Source of the DNA: an uncultured Acidobacteriota bacterium
GTDB taxonomy: Bacteria > Acidobacteriota > Vicinamibacteria > Fen-336
Length of the DNA: 64,000 nucleotides
NCBI GenBank assembly: GCA_902826455.1
Contig: CADEEV010000001.1
Span: forward strand, 184,955 to 248,954
Reading direction: 5' to 3'
Position 1 is the first letter of the stretch. Each line of letters opens with the position of its first letter. Made by a program: the position numbers and the translations under genes. The notes under the pieces are model-generated. The model was not told where the DNA came from. It searched no databases and saw only the letters and a program-made list of their open reading frames with translations. Below are positions 25,847 to 34,337 of this stretch, one piece after another.

Positions 25847-26395
25847 ATGAAGGCGCTCGACGTCCTGCTCCAGAACTGGCGGATCGCCAAGGCGCGCCCC
25901 TACGTGGCTCCGGGGGCCAACGTCCTCGACATCGGCAGCGCCGACGGCGCGCTCTACCGGCGCATCCCGGGGATCGGCGCCTACACGGGCCTCGATCCCG
26001 AGGCCCCGCCGGGCCGCGAACAGGGCCCGATGAAGCTGCTCAAGGGCGCCTTCCCCGACGACCTGCCGCCCCTGGACGTGCCGTTCGACGCGATCACGAT
26101 GCTCGCGGTGCTCGAGCACTTCCCGGCCGCGGCTCAGAAGCGACTCGGGGCCTTCTGCGCCGACAGCCTCAAGCCCGGCGGCTTCGTGGTCGTGACGGTG
26201 CCCGACCCGGCGGTCGACCGCATCCTCGACGTCCTCATCGCGCTCCGCGTCCTCGACGGCATGGAGGCCGACGAGCACTACGGCTTCGACGTGCGCGAGA
26301 CGCCGTCGATCTTCGTCGGCGCGGGCCTGTCCCAGGTCACCCACGAGCGGTTCCAGCTGGGGCTCAACAACCTGTTCGTCTTCCGGAAGCCCTAG
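25847..26395 (+). CDS. Class I SAM-dependent methyltransferase
   Basis: 182 residues, the size of a minimal Rossmann methyltransferase. Motif I is NVLDIGSADGALYRRI (SAM-binding glycine loop), the acidic end of strand 2 is YTGLDPE, the motif near FDAITMLAVLEHFP corresponds to post-motif II, and LKPGGFVVVTVP is motif III. No target-recognition domain is present. The ATG lies 4 bases after the esterase stop, so it is likely co-transcribed with the upstream two genes. The substrate is not inferable; small metabolites or glycan modification are options. Confidence 0.82.
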   Translation: MKALDVLLQNWRIAKARPYVAPGANVLDIGSADGALYRRIPGIGAYTGLDPEAPPGREQGPMKLLKGAFPDDLPPLDVPFDAITMLAVLEHFPAAAQKRLGAFCADSLKPGGFVVVTVPDPAVDRILDVLIALRVLDGMEADEHYGFDVRETPSIFVGAGLSQVTHERFQLGLNNLFVFRKP

Positions 26396-26424
26396 CGGCC
26401 GCGCTCCCTTTATGATGCGGCGAG

Positions 26425-28374
26425 ATGTTCGCCGCCCTGGTTCTCGCCGCCGCCCTCGACAACGCCGAGGCGATCCGGCGTGTCGCGCCCGAGGAGGCCC
26501 GCACGGGGCGGGAGGTCGCGATCCACGGCGTCGTCACTGCCGTGTCGGGCTGGAAGAACTCGTTCTTCGTGCAGGACGAGACGGCGGGAATCTCGGTCGA
26601 CCGCGACGACCCGGAACCCGCGGTGAGGCCGGGCGACGCAGTGACGGTGAAGGGCGTGACGGGCCCGGGTCTGTTCGCGCCGGTTGTGGTTGCCCGCGAA
26701 GTGCGCGTCACGGGCCGGCGGTCTCTCCCGAAGGCCCCGTCGTTCCGCTTCGACGAGCTGATGGGCGGCGCCCAGGACAGCCAGTGGGTCGAGCTCCGCG
26801 GCGTCGTGCGCGCCGCGCAGGTGGCCGACAGCTGGGGTCATGCGGCACTGTTCCTCGACGTCGACGTGAACGGCGGCACGGTCTCGGCGCGGGTGCGTGC
26901 CTTCGAGGCGGGCGAAGCCGGAACGCTCGTCGACGCGGAGGTGCGCGTGCGCGGCGTCTGCGGCACCGCCTTCAACGATCGCCAGCAGCTCGTCGGCTTG
27001 CGGCTCTTCGTGAACGAGCTGCGTGACGTCGAGGTGCTGACCCCGGCCCCTCAGGATCCGTGGGCGTTGCCGCCGCAGTCTCCCGACAGCCTGATGCGCT
27101 TCGGGGCGCGGCGCGCCGCGAACCACAGGATCCGCGTCCAGGGCACGGTGACCCAGCAGCGGCCCGGCCGCTCGCTCTACGTCCAGGGCGGCGACCAGGG
27201 CGTGTACGTCCAGACCGACCAGGACACGCGCGTGGACCCGGGGACCGAGGTGGACGTCATCGGCTTCAGCGCGCCCGGGGCGTACTCGCCGGCCCTCGAG
27301 GCGGCGGAGTTCCGCGTGATCGGTCCCCACGCGCCGCCGCGGCCCGTTCGGGTCGACGCCGCGGCCGTGATCCGTACCAGCCCCGAAGGTTTTCCGGTGA
27401 CGCCCTACGACGGGCGTCTCGTGACCGTCGAGGGCACGCTGATCGCGCGCGTCCCGGGCACGGAGGACGAGCTGTTGCTGCTCCAGCAAGGCCACACGCT
27501 CTTCCGTGCGCGTCTGTTGAGCGCCAACGGCGCCGCCCTCGCCGACGTCGAGACCGGAAGCGCGCTCGATCTGACGGGGGTGTGCGCCGTGCGCACCGAT
27601 CGCCTGCGCGAGCCCAAGTCCTTCGAGCTGCAGCTGCGCACGCCGCGCGACGTCGTGCTGCGCCGCGCGCCGGGCTTCTGGACCACGAGTCGCACCTTGC
27701 GCATCCTCGCGATCGCGGTCGGCGGAGTGCTGTCGGCCCTCGCATGGGTAGTTCTGCTTCGCCGCCGAGTCCACACGCAGACCCGGGTCATCCGCGAGCA
27801 GGTGGGGGCGCTCACCGAGCGCGAGGCGGAGCTGCAGCGGGCTCAAGAGGAGCTCCGGGCGTCCCTCGCCCGCGAGCAGGACGCGGCGCGCGAGGACTTC
27901 CTGACCCGGCTGCGCAACCGGCGTGCCTTCAGCGAGGCCGGGGAGGACGAGATGCGCCGCAGCCAGCGCTACCCGCGGCCGATGGCCCTCGCGTACATCG
28001 ACCTCGACAACTTCAAGGGCGTCAACGACGGGCTCGGCCACGAGGCCGGCGATGCGCTGCTCCAGACCGTGGGCGCCGTGATGCGCGAGACCTTGCGCGC
28101 CACCGACGTGTGCGCGCGCCTCGGTGGCGACGAGTTCGCGGTGTTGCTGCCCGAGACCGATGCGGCGGCTGCGCGGGCGGTTCTCGAGAAGCTGCGTGGG
28201 GCGCTCCTTGAAGCCATGACCCGCCATGCCTGGCCCGTCACCTTCAGCATCGGCGCCGTGGTCTTGCCGCGGCCCCGCGGCTCTTTCGACGACCTCGTGC
28301 GCGACGCCGACAAGCGGATGTACGAGGTGAAGGCCGGCGGCAAGAACCGCCTGTCGCTCGTCGAGCTCGGCTAG
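26425..28374 (+). CDS. Membrane diguanylate cyclase with N-terminal OB-fold-like sensory region
   Basis: 649 residues. The N-terminal 420 residues contain several OB-fold-like beta units (GREVAIHGVVTAVSGWKNSF followed by FVQDETAGISV, and RIRVQGTVTQQRPGRSLYVQ), probably periplasmic. A single transmembrane helix lies at about 425-446 (LRILAIAVGGVLSALAWVVL), then a coiled coil (VIREQVGALTEREAELQRAQ), then a GGDEF domain. LARLRNRRAF-type FLTRLRNRRAF opens that domain, AYIDLDNFKGVNDGLGHEAGD gives metal- and substrate-binding residues, and the intact active-site GGDEF is at 567-571. It should make cyclic di-GMP in response to an extracytoplasmic cue. The ATG start is 29 bases downstream of the methyltransferase. 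It converges with the next operon at a CTAG. Confidence 0.9.
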   Translation: MFAALVLAAALDNAEAIRRVAPEEARTGREVAIHGVVTAVSGWKNSFFVQDETAGISVDRDDPEPAVRPGDAVTVKGVTGPGLFAPVVVAREVRVTGRRSLPKAPSFRFDELMGGAQDSQWVELRGVVRAAQVADSWGHAALFLDVDVNGGTVSARVRAFEAGEAGTLVDAEVRVRGVCGTAFNDRQQLVGLRLFVNELRDVEVLTPAPQDPWALPPQSPDSLMRFGARRAANHRIRVQGTVTQQRPGRSLYVQGGDQGVYVQTDQDTRVDPGTEVDVIGFSAPGAYSPALEAAEFRVIGPHAPPRPVRVDAAAVIRTSPEGFPVTPYDGRLVTVEGTLIARVPGTEDELLLLQQGHTLFRARLLSANGAALADVETGSALDLTGVCAVRTDRLREPKSFELQLRTPRDVVLRRAPGFWTTSRTLRILAIAVGGVLSALAWVVLLRRRVHTQTRVIREQVGALTEREAELQRAQEELRASLAREQDAAREDFLTRLRNRRAFSEAGEDEMRRSQRYPRPMALAYIDLDNFKGVNDGLGHEAGDALLQTVGAVMRETLRATDVCARLGGDEFAVLLPETDAAAARAVLEKLRGALLEAMTRHAWPVTFSIGAVVLPRPRGSFDDLVRDADKRMYEVKAGGKNRLSLVELG

Positions 28375-29978
28375 AGCCGGGCCAGCGCCTGCTGGACGGG
28401 CTCTGGCGCCCAGGGCGCCGCGAGCCCCAGGTCGGCGAGCAGCACCTGGGCGCTGTTGTAGCCCGGCAGGCCGGTGACGTTGCCCCCCGGATGCGAGCTG
28501 GAGGCGCAGAGGTAGAGGCCTTCCACGATGGTGCGGTAGTGACCCGCGCCGGGGAATGGCCGATCGGCCCCGATCTGGCCGTGGCTGAAGGCCCCGACGA
28601 GAAGGTCGCCGCCCCGCATGTTCACGAGGGTGCGCTCGGTGTCGAGGGGGCTGCGCGTGAACCAGCCGCTCACGGCGCCCTCGAGGTTGGGCGCGTACTC
28701 GGTCCAGAGCTTCAGCATGGCGCGGCCATGCTCGTCGCGGGCCGCGTCCCAGTTCCTCGGGTCGCCGCCGAGTCGATAGGGCAGCTTCTCCCACATGAAC
28801 GCGGTGTGCTTGCCCGCCGGCGCCTGGCTCGGGTCGAACAGCGTCGGCGTCGCGCCCCACATCACGGTCGGCGGGATGGTACCGGCCTCGTGGTGCCGCA
28901 CGATCTGCGAGTGCTGGGCGAAGTCCTGCAGCCCCAGGATGACCATGAAGGCCTTGTCGAGCTGCGGGTGCGTCTCCGCGGCGCGATAGCGCGGGGCCTC
29001 GTCGAGGCAAACGTTCAACGCGAACAGGGGTGCCAGCAGGTTGTACTGGAACGCCTCGGCTCCCTGTCGCCACTCCGCCGGCAGCTGCGCGGGCTCGAGC
29101 AGCTCGAGGAAGGTCTGCTGCGGGTTGAGACCGGAGGCGACGAAGCGTCGCGCGCGGATCACCTCGCCCTCGCTCGTCTCGACGCCGACCGCGCGGCCGT
29201 TCTCCACGACGATGCGCTTCGGCTCGACGCCGGTGCGCACGACGCCGCCGCTCTCGACGACGGCCGACACCAGGGCCTTGCCCAGGGCGGCGCTGCCCCC
29301 GCGGCAGAGCTGCGCCTTGCCGGGGGATGCCAGCAGCATCGGGATGTGATGGCCGAAGCCGGGGCAGCGCAGGTCTACTTCGCGCAGGCCGTTGAAGAAC
29401 AGCAGCCCTGCCTTGACCGTCGGGTGCTCGAACTCGCGCTCGACGAACTCGAGAGGCGACAGCGCGCTCGTCTCGAGGAGGGTGCGGCCGAGGGGGCTCT
29501 TCTCCAGGAGCCGGCGGCGCTCCGCGGCCGGCAGCGGGGGATTGCGGCTCTCGGGCACCAGGATCTTCTCGAGGATCGGCAGGAAGGTCTCGCGCCAGCG
29601 ACGCAGCGTCGCCGCGTCGCGGCGGCTGAACGCCTCGAACGACGCCACCGTCTTCTCGAAGTCGCACCACCACTCGAGGGGCTCGCCCTGGGGCGGGATG
29701 AGCGCGACGTTCAGCTCGGGCTCGATGTAGCTCGCTCCATGCCGCTCGAGCTCGAGGTCCGCGTACCAGGGCGCCTGGCGGATCGCACGATGGAAGAACG
29801 AGTGGGTGTTGTGCAGGTAGCCGGGGAAGCGCGGGTCCTCCATCGTCGCGAGGCCGCCGCCCGCCTCGTGGCGCCGCTCCAGGCACACGGTGCGCAATCC
29901 CGCCTTGCCGAGGTAGGCCTGCAGCACGAGGCTGTTGTGCCCGGCGCCGATGAGGATGCCGTCGAAGTCGTCCGTCAC
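28371..29978 (-). CDS. Phytoene-dehydrogenase-like FAD-dependent oxidoreductase
   Basis: 535 residues. The N-terminal dinucleotide-binding fold is GILIGAGHNSLVLQAYLGKAG, then CLERRHEAGGGLATME. The body matches the phytoene desaturase/retinol saturase-like family (PRFPGYLHNTHSFFHRAI, GGSAALGKALVSAVVESGG and VRTGVEPKRIVVENGRAVGV). The C-terminal FAD-contact motif is LYLCASSSHPGGNVTGLPGYNSA. Carotenoid synthesis is unlikely because no other crt gene is present; oxidation or saturation of another substrate is more plausible. It begins with GTG at 29978 overlapping the upstream stop (GTGA) and is the last gene of the six-gene operon. Confidence 0.85.
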   Translation of the reverse strand: MTDDFDGILIGAGHNSLVLQAYLGKAGLRTVCLERRHEAGGGLATMEDPRFPGYLHNTHSFFHRAIRQAPWYADLELERHGASYIEPELNVALIPPQGEPLEWWCDFEKTVASFEAFSRRDAATLRRWRETFLPILEKILVPESRNPPLPAAERRRLLEKSPLGRTLLETSALSPLEFVEREFEHPTVKAGLLFFNGLREVDLRCPGFGHHIPMLLASPGKAQLCRGGSAALGKALVSAVVESGGVVRTGVEPKRIVVENGRAVGVETSEGEVIRARRFVASGLNPQQTFLELLEPAQLPAEWRQGAEAFQYNLLAPLFALNVCLDEAPRYRAAETHPQLDKAFMVILGLQDFAQHSQIVRHHEAGTIPPTVMWGATPTLFDPSQAPAGKHTAFMWEKLPYRLGGDPRNWDAARDEHGRAMLKLWTEYAPNLEGAVSGWFTRSPLDTERTLVNMRGGDLLVGAFSHGQIGADRPFPGAGHYRTIVEGLYLCASSSHPGGNVTGLPGYNSAQVLLADLGLAAPWAPEPVQQALARL

Positions 29979-30832
29979 GCGTGCCGCTCCAGGTCGCTCT
30001 CGGTGAATCGCTCGCCGCACTCGAGAACCCGCACCGCCTGACCCAGACGGCCCGCCTCGGCCAGCAGCGCCGCGGGCGAGGCGGTGTTGAACTCGAACAT
30101 GTCGTAGTGCATCGGGATCACGAGACGCGCGCCGATGGCGTGGCCCAGCCGCGCCGCCTCGACGCCGGTGAAGTTGCCGGGCACACGCCGCTCGGGAGCG
30201 CGGCCGTTGATGGGCAAGAGGGCGAGGTCCACCGCGAACGGACGCAGGCGCTCGACCTGGCCCTGGTACGGGATGCAGTCGCCGGGATGGTAGAGGCTGT
30301 AGCGTCCGAAGCGCACCACGTAGCCCATGTGGCGGCAGCGTCCCCGCTCGTCGTACTCGACGTCTTCGTGGGCGGCGGGCACGCCCGTGACGCGGAAACC
30401 GGCGACCTCCAACTCCCGGCCGACGTCGAGGCCGCGCGGCCACTCGAGCGGGCACTGCAGCCGCTCGGCGACGAAGGCGCGGTTGGCCTCGGGGATCACG
30501 AGGGTGAGATCCGGGTTCGCGGCGCGCAGCGGTCCCAGGGTCTCGCCGTCGAGGTGGTCGGTGTGGTTGTGGCTCGAGGTCACGAGGTCGATGAAGTCCA
30601 GCCGCCCCGGGGCGACGCTGCGACGCGTCATGCGCACGTGGGGCTTGTCGGTCGTCGCGTACTTCTTCGTGAGCGACTCGGAGAGGTAGGGGTCGAGGAG
30701 CAGGTGCCGGCCCGCGTGCTGCACGAGGAAGCCGCTCTGTCCCAGCCACCACATGCGGAAGCCCTCCGCCGTCGACGCATCCTTGCGGATGGAGTCGAGC
30801 AGGGCGTCGTCGGCGAGGCGCGGCTCGATCAC
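29975..30832 (-). CDS. Metallo-beta-lactamase-fold hydrolase (UlaG/L-ascorbate-6-phosphate lactonase-like)
   Basis: 285 residues. The fold begins with MWWLGQSGFLVQHAGRHLLLDPYLSES, and the metal motif is H88-N-H90-T-D92-H93 (SSHNHTDHLD). Further ligands are likely in VPAAHEDVEYDE, LYHPGDC and VIPMHYDMFEF. This arrangement fits the UlaG/NAPE-PLD-like branch, whose members open sugar lactones or cleave phosphodiesters. In an operon with a Gfo/Idh dehydrogenase, which can make a lactone from a sugar, a lactonase role is attractive but unproven. The start is GTG at 30832 overlapping the previous stop as GTGA; the stop at 29975 likewise overlaps the next start. Confidence 0.82.
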   Translation of the reverse strand: MIEPRLADDALLDSIRKDASTAEGFRMWWLGQSGFLVQHAGRHLLLDPYLSESLTKKYATTDKPHVRMTRRSVAPGRLDFIDLVTSSHNHTDHLDGETLGPLRAANPDLTLVIPEANRAFVAERLQCPLEWPRGLDVGRELEVAGFRVTGVPAAHEDVEYDERGRCRHMGYVVRFGRYSLYHPGDCIPYQGQVERLRPFAVDLALLPINGRAPERRVPGNFTGVEAARLGHAIGARLVIPMHYDMFEFNTASPAALLAEAGRLGQAVRVLECGERFTESDLERHA

Positions 30833-31866
30833 GAAAGGCCGAGCTCCCGACGCACGATGGCGACGCCCGCGACCATGTTCTCGAGCTTCGCGCGAGAGGC
30901 CCAGCGCGCGGTCTGGCTGAGCCCGCAGTCGGGCGCGAAGCCGAGGCGCTCGGCCGGAGCGTGCTTCAGGCAGCGCCGCACGCGGTCCGCGATCTCTTCC
31001 TTCGGCTCGACCCAGTAGTTCTTGACGTCGATGATCCCGACCACGACGTCCTTCGCGGCGGCGATCTCCGCGATCACCTCGAGCTCGGCGAACTCGCGGC
31101 TCGCCATCTCCACGTGGATCTCGTCGACGTTGGCTTCGAGGAACGCCGGGAACAGCGGCGCGTAGCGCCGGGGCGCCACGGCGCGCCCCTTGTAGTTTCC
31201 GAAGCAGAGGTGAGTCGAGAGCCGGCAGCGGCCCACGACCGGCGCGATCGTGCGATTCAGGAAGTTCACGAGGCGCGCCGGATCCTCGCGGTGGGCGTAA
31301 CAGCTCATGGACGGCTCGTCGACGCAGATCTCGGCGCAGCCGGCCTTCACGAGCGCCTCGAGCTCGGCGCGCACGAGGGGCAGCAGCGCGTCGGTCAGCG
31401 CGTAGCGATCGGCGTAGCGGCCGCCGGGAGCGAGGCGCCCGCTCAGGGTGTACGGACCGGGAACGCTCGCCTTCAGGGCGACGCCGTCCGGGGCCAGGCG
31501 CTTCAGCCGCTCGAACTCCGCGACGACACCCAGGCCGCGCGGCGCCCGCAGCTCGCCGGTCATTGCATGGCGCCCGCGCTGGTCATGGCCCGGAGGACCG
31601 AAGCGGCGGGGCAGCGCCGTCTCGCGGTCGATGCCCTCGAGGAACCCGTAGAAGGAGAGGTTGAAGTCGAGACGGGTCTGCTCCCCGTCGGTCACCACGT
31701 CGAGCCCGGCGCGCATCTGGTCGTGGAGCGCCGCGACCACCGCGTCGTCGAAGAGCTCGGCGCGATCCGCCTCGCCGAGCTCCGGGAGGTGTTGGGCGGC
31801 GAGCTCCAGCCACGCGGGCAGGGGATAGCTGCCGATGACGTTGGTGCGCAGCGGCCGTTCCTTCAT
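30829..31866 (-). CDS. MetE-like (cobalamin-independent methionine synthase C-terminal type) methyltransferase
   Basis: 345 residues, corresponding to only the catalytic barrel of MetE. The start TNVIGSYPLPAWL and GLDVVTDGEQTRLDF are typical. The zinc ligands are all present: His219 and Cys221 (THLCFGNYKG), Glu253 (IHVEMAS) and Cys314 (APDCGLSQTA). EICVDEPSMS is also conserved. Lacking the N-terminal half, it is unlikely to be the housekeeping methionine synthase. Stand-alone versions transfer methyl groups between unusual donors and thiols. Its place in a sugar-type operon suggests demethylation of a methylated sugar or related compound; this is inference. ATG 31866 overlaps the upstream stop (ATGA). 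Confidence 0.85.
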   Translation of the reverse strand: MKERPLRTNVIGSYPLPAWLELAAQHLPELGEADRAELFDDAVVAALHDQMRAGLDVVTDGEQTRLDFNLSFYGFLEGIDRETALPRRFGPPGHDQRGRHAMTGELRAPRGLGVVAEFERLKRLAPDGVALKASVPGPYTLSGRLAPGGRYADRYALTDALLPLVRAELEALVKAGCAEICVDEPSMSCYAHREDPARLVNFLNRTIAPVVGRCRLSTHLCFGNYKGRAVAPRRYAPLFPAFLEANVDEIHVEMASREFAELEVIAEIAAAKDVVVGIIDVKNYWVEPKEEIADRVRRCLKHAPAERLGFAPDCGLSQTARWASRAKLENMVAGVAIVRRELGLS

Positions 31867-33545
31867 TTCTTGTCCTCGCGTCCCAGATCCTGGTAGAGGC
31901 GCGCCAGGCGCCGCGCATGCTCGTCGTAGGCGGCCTCGAACAGCGCCTCGGAGCGTTCCTTGCCGACGACGGCGCCCGCGGTGAGGACCTTCGGGGGCTG
32001 GCCGGCGGCGGTGAGACGCGCGGCCACCTCGGCCTTGATCGCGTTCACGAGCAGGCAGCCGCCCAGCGTCGAGCCGGGGGCCACCGGCGTCGCGAGATCG
32101 CGGATGTGGACCATCGCGTCGCCCACCGGGGCGCCGGTGTCGAGCACGAGGTCCGCGCAGTCCATGAGCTTCAGGCCTCGCGCGTGGCGGGTCGTGGACG
32201 CCTCGGCGTGAGCGCTGCTCACGAGGGCCACGACCCTGACGCCGCGGCGCTGCAGGCCCTCGGCCATTTCCACCGACACGACGCTCCCGCCGCCCGACGA
32301 GATCACGAGCGCCGAGTCCTCGGGCTTCACGTCGAAGTTGCGCAGGATGCGCTCCGCGAAGCCCGGCGTGTTCTCGAGGAACATGGCCTGGCGCTGGCCG
32401 TTGGCGCCCACCACCAGGTTGTGGAACGTGAGGGACAGCTCGACGATCGGGTTCCAGCCCGGGAACGAGCCGTAGCGCGGCCACATCTCCTCGACCAGGA
32501 TCCGGCTGTGGCCGGAGCCGAAGACATGGACCATCCGGCCGGCCAGGATCGTCTCCGCGAACCAGTCGGCGGCCTGGCCGATCGCGTCGGCCTGGCTCTC
32601 GACCGTGGTCAGGATGTCGCGGGCCTTGTCGAGGTACTGGCCCGCGGGACCCGCGAGCATCGCGGCGCGCGCGACACCCAGGGCGCCGGCGGTGTCCCCG
32701 AGCGCCGCCGGAACCACCGGGATCGCCTTCCCGTACGGACGCCACTCCACCTGGTCGAGGAAGCGCGCGAGGGGCTCGAAGAGCGCGGCGCCGGCGCGCG
32801 CGATGCCGCCGCCGATCACGACGATCTCCGGATCCACCGTGTTCAGGATGGAGGAGACCCCGCACGCCAGCCGGTGCACCGACTTCATCCAGATCGCCGT
32901 CGCCTCGGCGTCGCCCGCGAGGTGGGCGGCCACGAGCGCGCCGGTGTCGGTGAAGCGCCCGCCCGAGCGCCGCGCCAGCGTCGAGTTCGCGATCATCGTC
33001 TCGAGAGCCCCGGGCACGGGCGTCGTGGCGGGGGGGTAGCCTTCGGGGTCGAGGCACAGATGGCCCATGTGGCCCGCCCGGCCCAGGTAGCCGGCCACGA
33101 GGCGTCCCTGGCTGAGGATGGCGCCGCCGACGCCGGTACCGAGCGTCAACAGTGCCGCATAGCGGCGACCGGCCGCTGCGCCCTTCCAGGCCTCGCCGAC
33201 GAGGGCGGCCTGGGCGTCGTTCAGGACGCGGATCGTCGCGCGTGTGGCGAGGAGCTCGGTCCAGGAGAGTCCCGTGAGTCCCGGGAGCCGGCCCTGGAGA
33301 GTCGCCACCGTCTGGCCGTCGTCGCTGGGCAGCCCGGGCGTCGCGATGCCGATCCAGCTGGCCCGGGCGCCACGCCGTGCCTCCATGGCGTGTACGGCCT
33401 CGCGGACGTTGCCGGCCCAGTCGCTGCCGGGCTCGTCCTTCGTGGGGAAGCTGCCCTCCTCGAGGACGGTGCCGTCCGAGGTGACGGCCGTCATCTTGAC
33501 GTTGGTGCCGCCGAGGTCGATGCCGATCGCGTAGCGCAGGCTCAT
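31863..33545 (-). CDS. Fusion of ROK-family sugar kinase and SIS-domain sugar-phosphate isomerase
   Basis: 560 residues. Residues 1-300 are a ROK kinase: IGIDLGGTNVKMTAV (ATP phosphate loop), catalytic Asp111 in RVLNDAQAALVGEAWKG, and TLGTGVGGAIL. The usual zinc motif CxCGxxGCxE is replaced by H160-MGHLCLDPEG, so the structural zinc is probably lost. From about 305, a SIS domain of the UPF0309-like type follows (YLDKARDILTTVESQADAIG, FGSGHSRILVEEMWPRYGSF, VISSGGGSVVSVEMAE and VALVSSAHAE). The protein could phosphorylate a hexose or amino sugar and then isomerise or deaminate it in one polypeptide. Start and stop overlap both neighbours (ATGA each). Confidence 0.88.
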   Translation of the reverse strand: MSLRYAIGIDLGGTNVKMTAVTSDGTVLEEGSFPTKDEPGSDWAGNVREAVHAMEARRGARASWIGIATPGLPSDDGQTVATLQGRLPGLTGLSWTELLATRATIRVLNDAQAALVGEAWKGAAAGRRYAALLTLGTGVGGAILSQGRLVAGYLGRAGHMGHLCLDPEGYPPATTPVPGALETMIANSTLARRSGGRFTDTGALVAAHLAGDAEATAIWMKSVHRLACGVSSILNTVDPEIVVIGGGIARAGAALFEPLARFLDQVEWRPYGKAIPVVPAALGDTAGALGVARAAMLAGPAGQYLDKARDILTTVESQADAIGQAADWFAETILAGRMVHVFGSGHSRILVEEMWPRYGSFPGWNPIVELSLTFHNLVVGANGQRQAMFLENTPGFAERILRNFDVKPEDSALVISSGGGSVVSVEMAEGLQRRGVRVVALVSSAHAEASTTRHARGLKLMDCADLVLDTGAPVGDAMVHIRDLATPVAPGSTLGGCLLVNAIKAEVAARLTAAGQPPKVLTAGAVVGKERSEALFEAAYDEHARRLARLYQDLGREDKK

Positions 33546-34321
33546 CGCGGGCTCCCATCGCTGACCGACCAGCCGCCGTCCACCGCCAGCGCCTGCCCCG
33601 TCACGAAACGCGCGGCGTCGGAAAGGAAGAACACCACCGCGTCGTCGAGATCGGCGGGGGCGCCCGGCCGCCCGCCGTCCAGGGGTTGCTTGTCGCGGAC
33701 GAAGGCCAGGATCCGCGGATCCTGCATGGCCCGCGCGCTCATGGGCGTCTCGGTGAGGCCCGGCAGCAGGGCGTTGAAGCGGATCCCCTGGGGCGCATAG
33801 AACGCCGCCGAGGTCGTGACGAGCCCCACGATGGCCGCCTTGGCCGCGGCGTAGGCGTGGGTGTCGAAGAAGCCGGGCGAGGGCGACCGCCCGAGCACCG
33901 AGCCCATGAGCAGCACACTGCCGGGCTGCTTGCGCTCGAGCAGGGCTCGCGTCGCGGCGCGGGCCGAGTAGAACGACGAGCTCAGGTTGAGGCGCAGCGT
34001 CTCGTCCCAGCCGGCGTCGGTCACCGCGTGCAAGGGACCATCGCCGAAGCGACGGCCGCTGCCGCCGGCCACGTGATAGAGGGCGTCGAAGCCGCCGAAC
34101 GCGTCGAGGGCGAGGCGGATCGCCTGGAGCGCCGTGTGCGGATCGCGCGCATCGCCCACGTGCGTCCGCACGCCGTCGGAGTCGGCAGGGATCGGCCCCG
34201 TCGGACTCACGCCTACGACGCGGGCCCCGGCGGCGAGACAGGCCTGGAGCGCGGACAGGCCGAGGCCGCTGGAGGCGCCCACGATCACGACGACCTTGCC
34301 CGCGAGCGCTCCGTGCGGCAT
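33542..34321 (-). CDS. Short-chain dehydrogenase/reductase (SDR)
   Basis: 259 residues of classical SDR type. The cofactor loop GASSGLG lies in GKVVVIVGASSGLGLSA, followed by HVAGGSGR in place of NNAG, catalytic Ser in VLLMGSVLG, and YxxxK in THAYAAAKAAIVG. The C-terminal DLDDAVVFFLSDAARFVTGQALAVDGGWS is typical. It should oxidise or reduce a hydroxyl/keto group with NAD(P). I chose ATG 34321; a GTG at 34330 in the same frame is an alternative and neither has a good ribosome-binding site. The stop overlaps the ROK-SIS start; the Gfo/Idh gene ends 16 bases upstream. Confidence 0.88.
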   Translation of the reverse strand: MPHGALAGKVVVIVGASSGLGLSALQACLAAGARVVGVSPTGPIPADSDGVRTHVGDARDPHTALQAIRLALDAFGGFDALYHVAGGSGRRFGDGPLHAVTDAGWDETLRLNLSSSFYSARAATRALLERKQPGSVLLMGSVLGRSPSPGFFDTHAYAAAKAAIVGLVTTSAAFYAPQGIRFNALLPGLTETPMSARAMQDPRILAFVRDKQPLDGGRPGAPADLDDAVVFFLSDAARFVTGQALAVDGGWSVSDGSPR

Positions 34322-34337
34322 GCCGCTCACGCGAGGC

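Noticed and set aside
28371-29978. Carotenoid biosynthesis gene (crtI)
   Set aside because: Similarity is to the broad phytoene-desaturase-like family, and no phytoene synthase, cyclase or other crt gene is nearby; the operon context is sugar-type.
30829-31866. Housekeeping methionine synthase metE
   Set aside because: Only the C-terminal zinc barrel is present (345 of the roughly 750 residues of MetE) and it is embedded in a catabolic-type operon.
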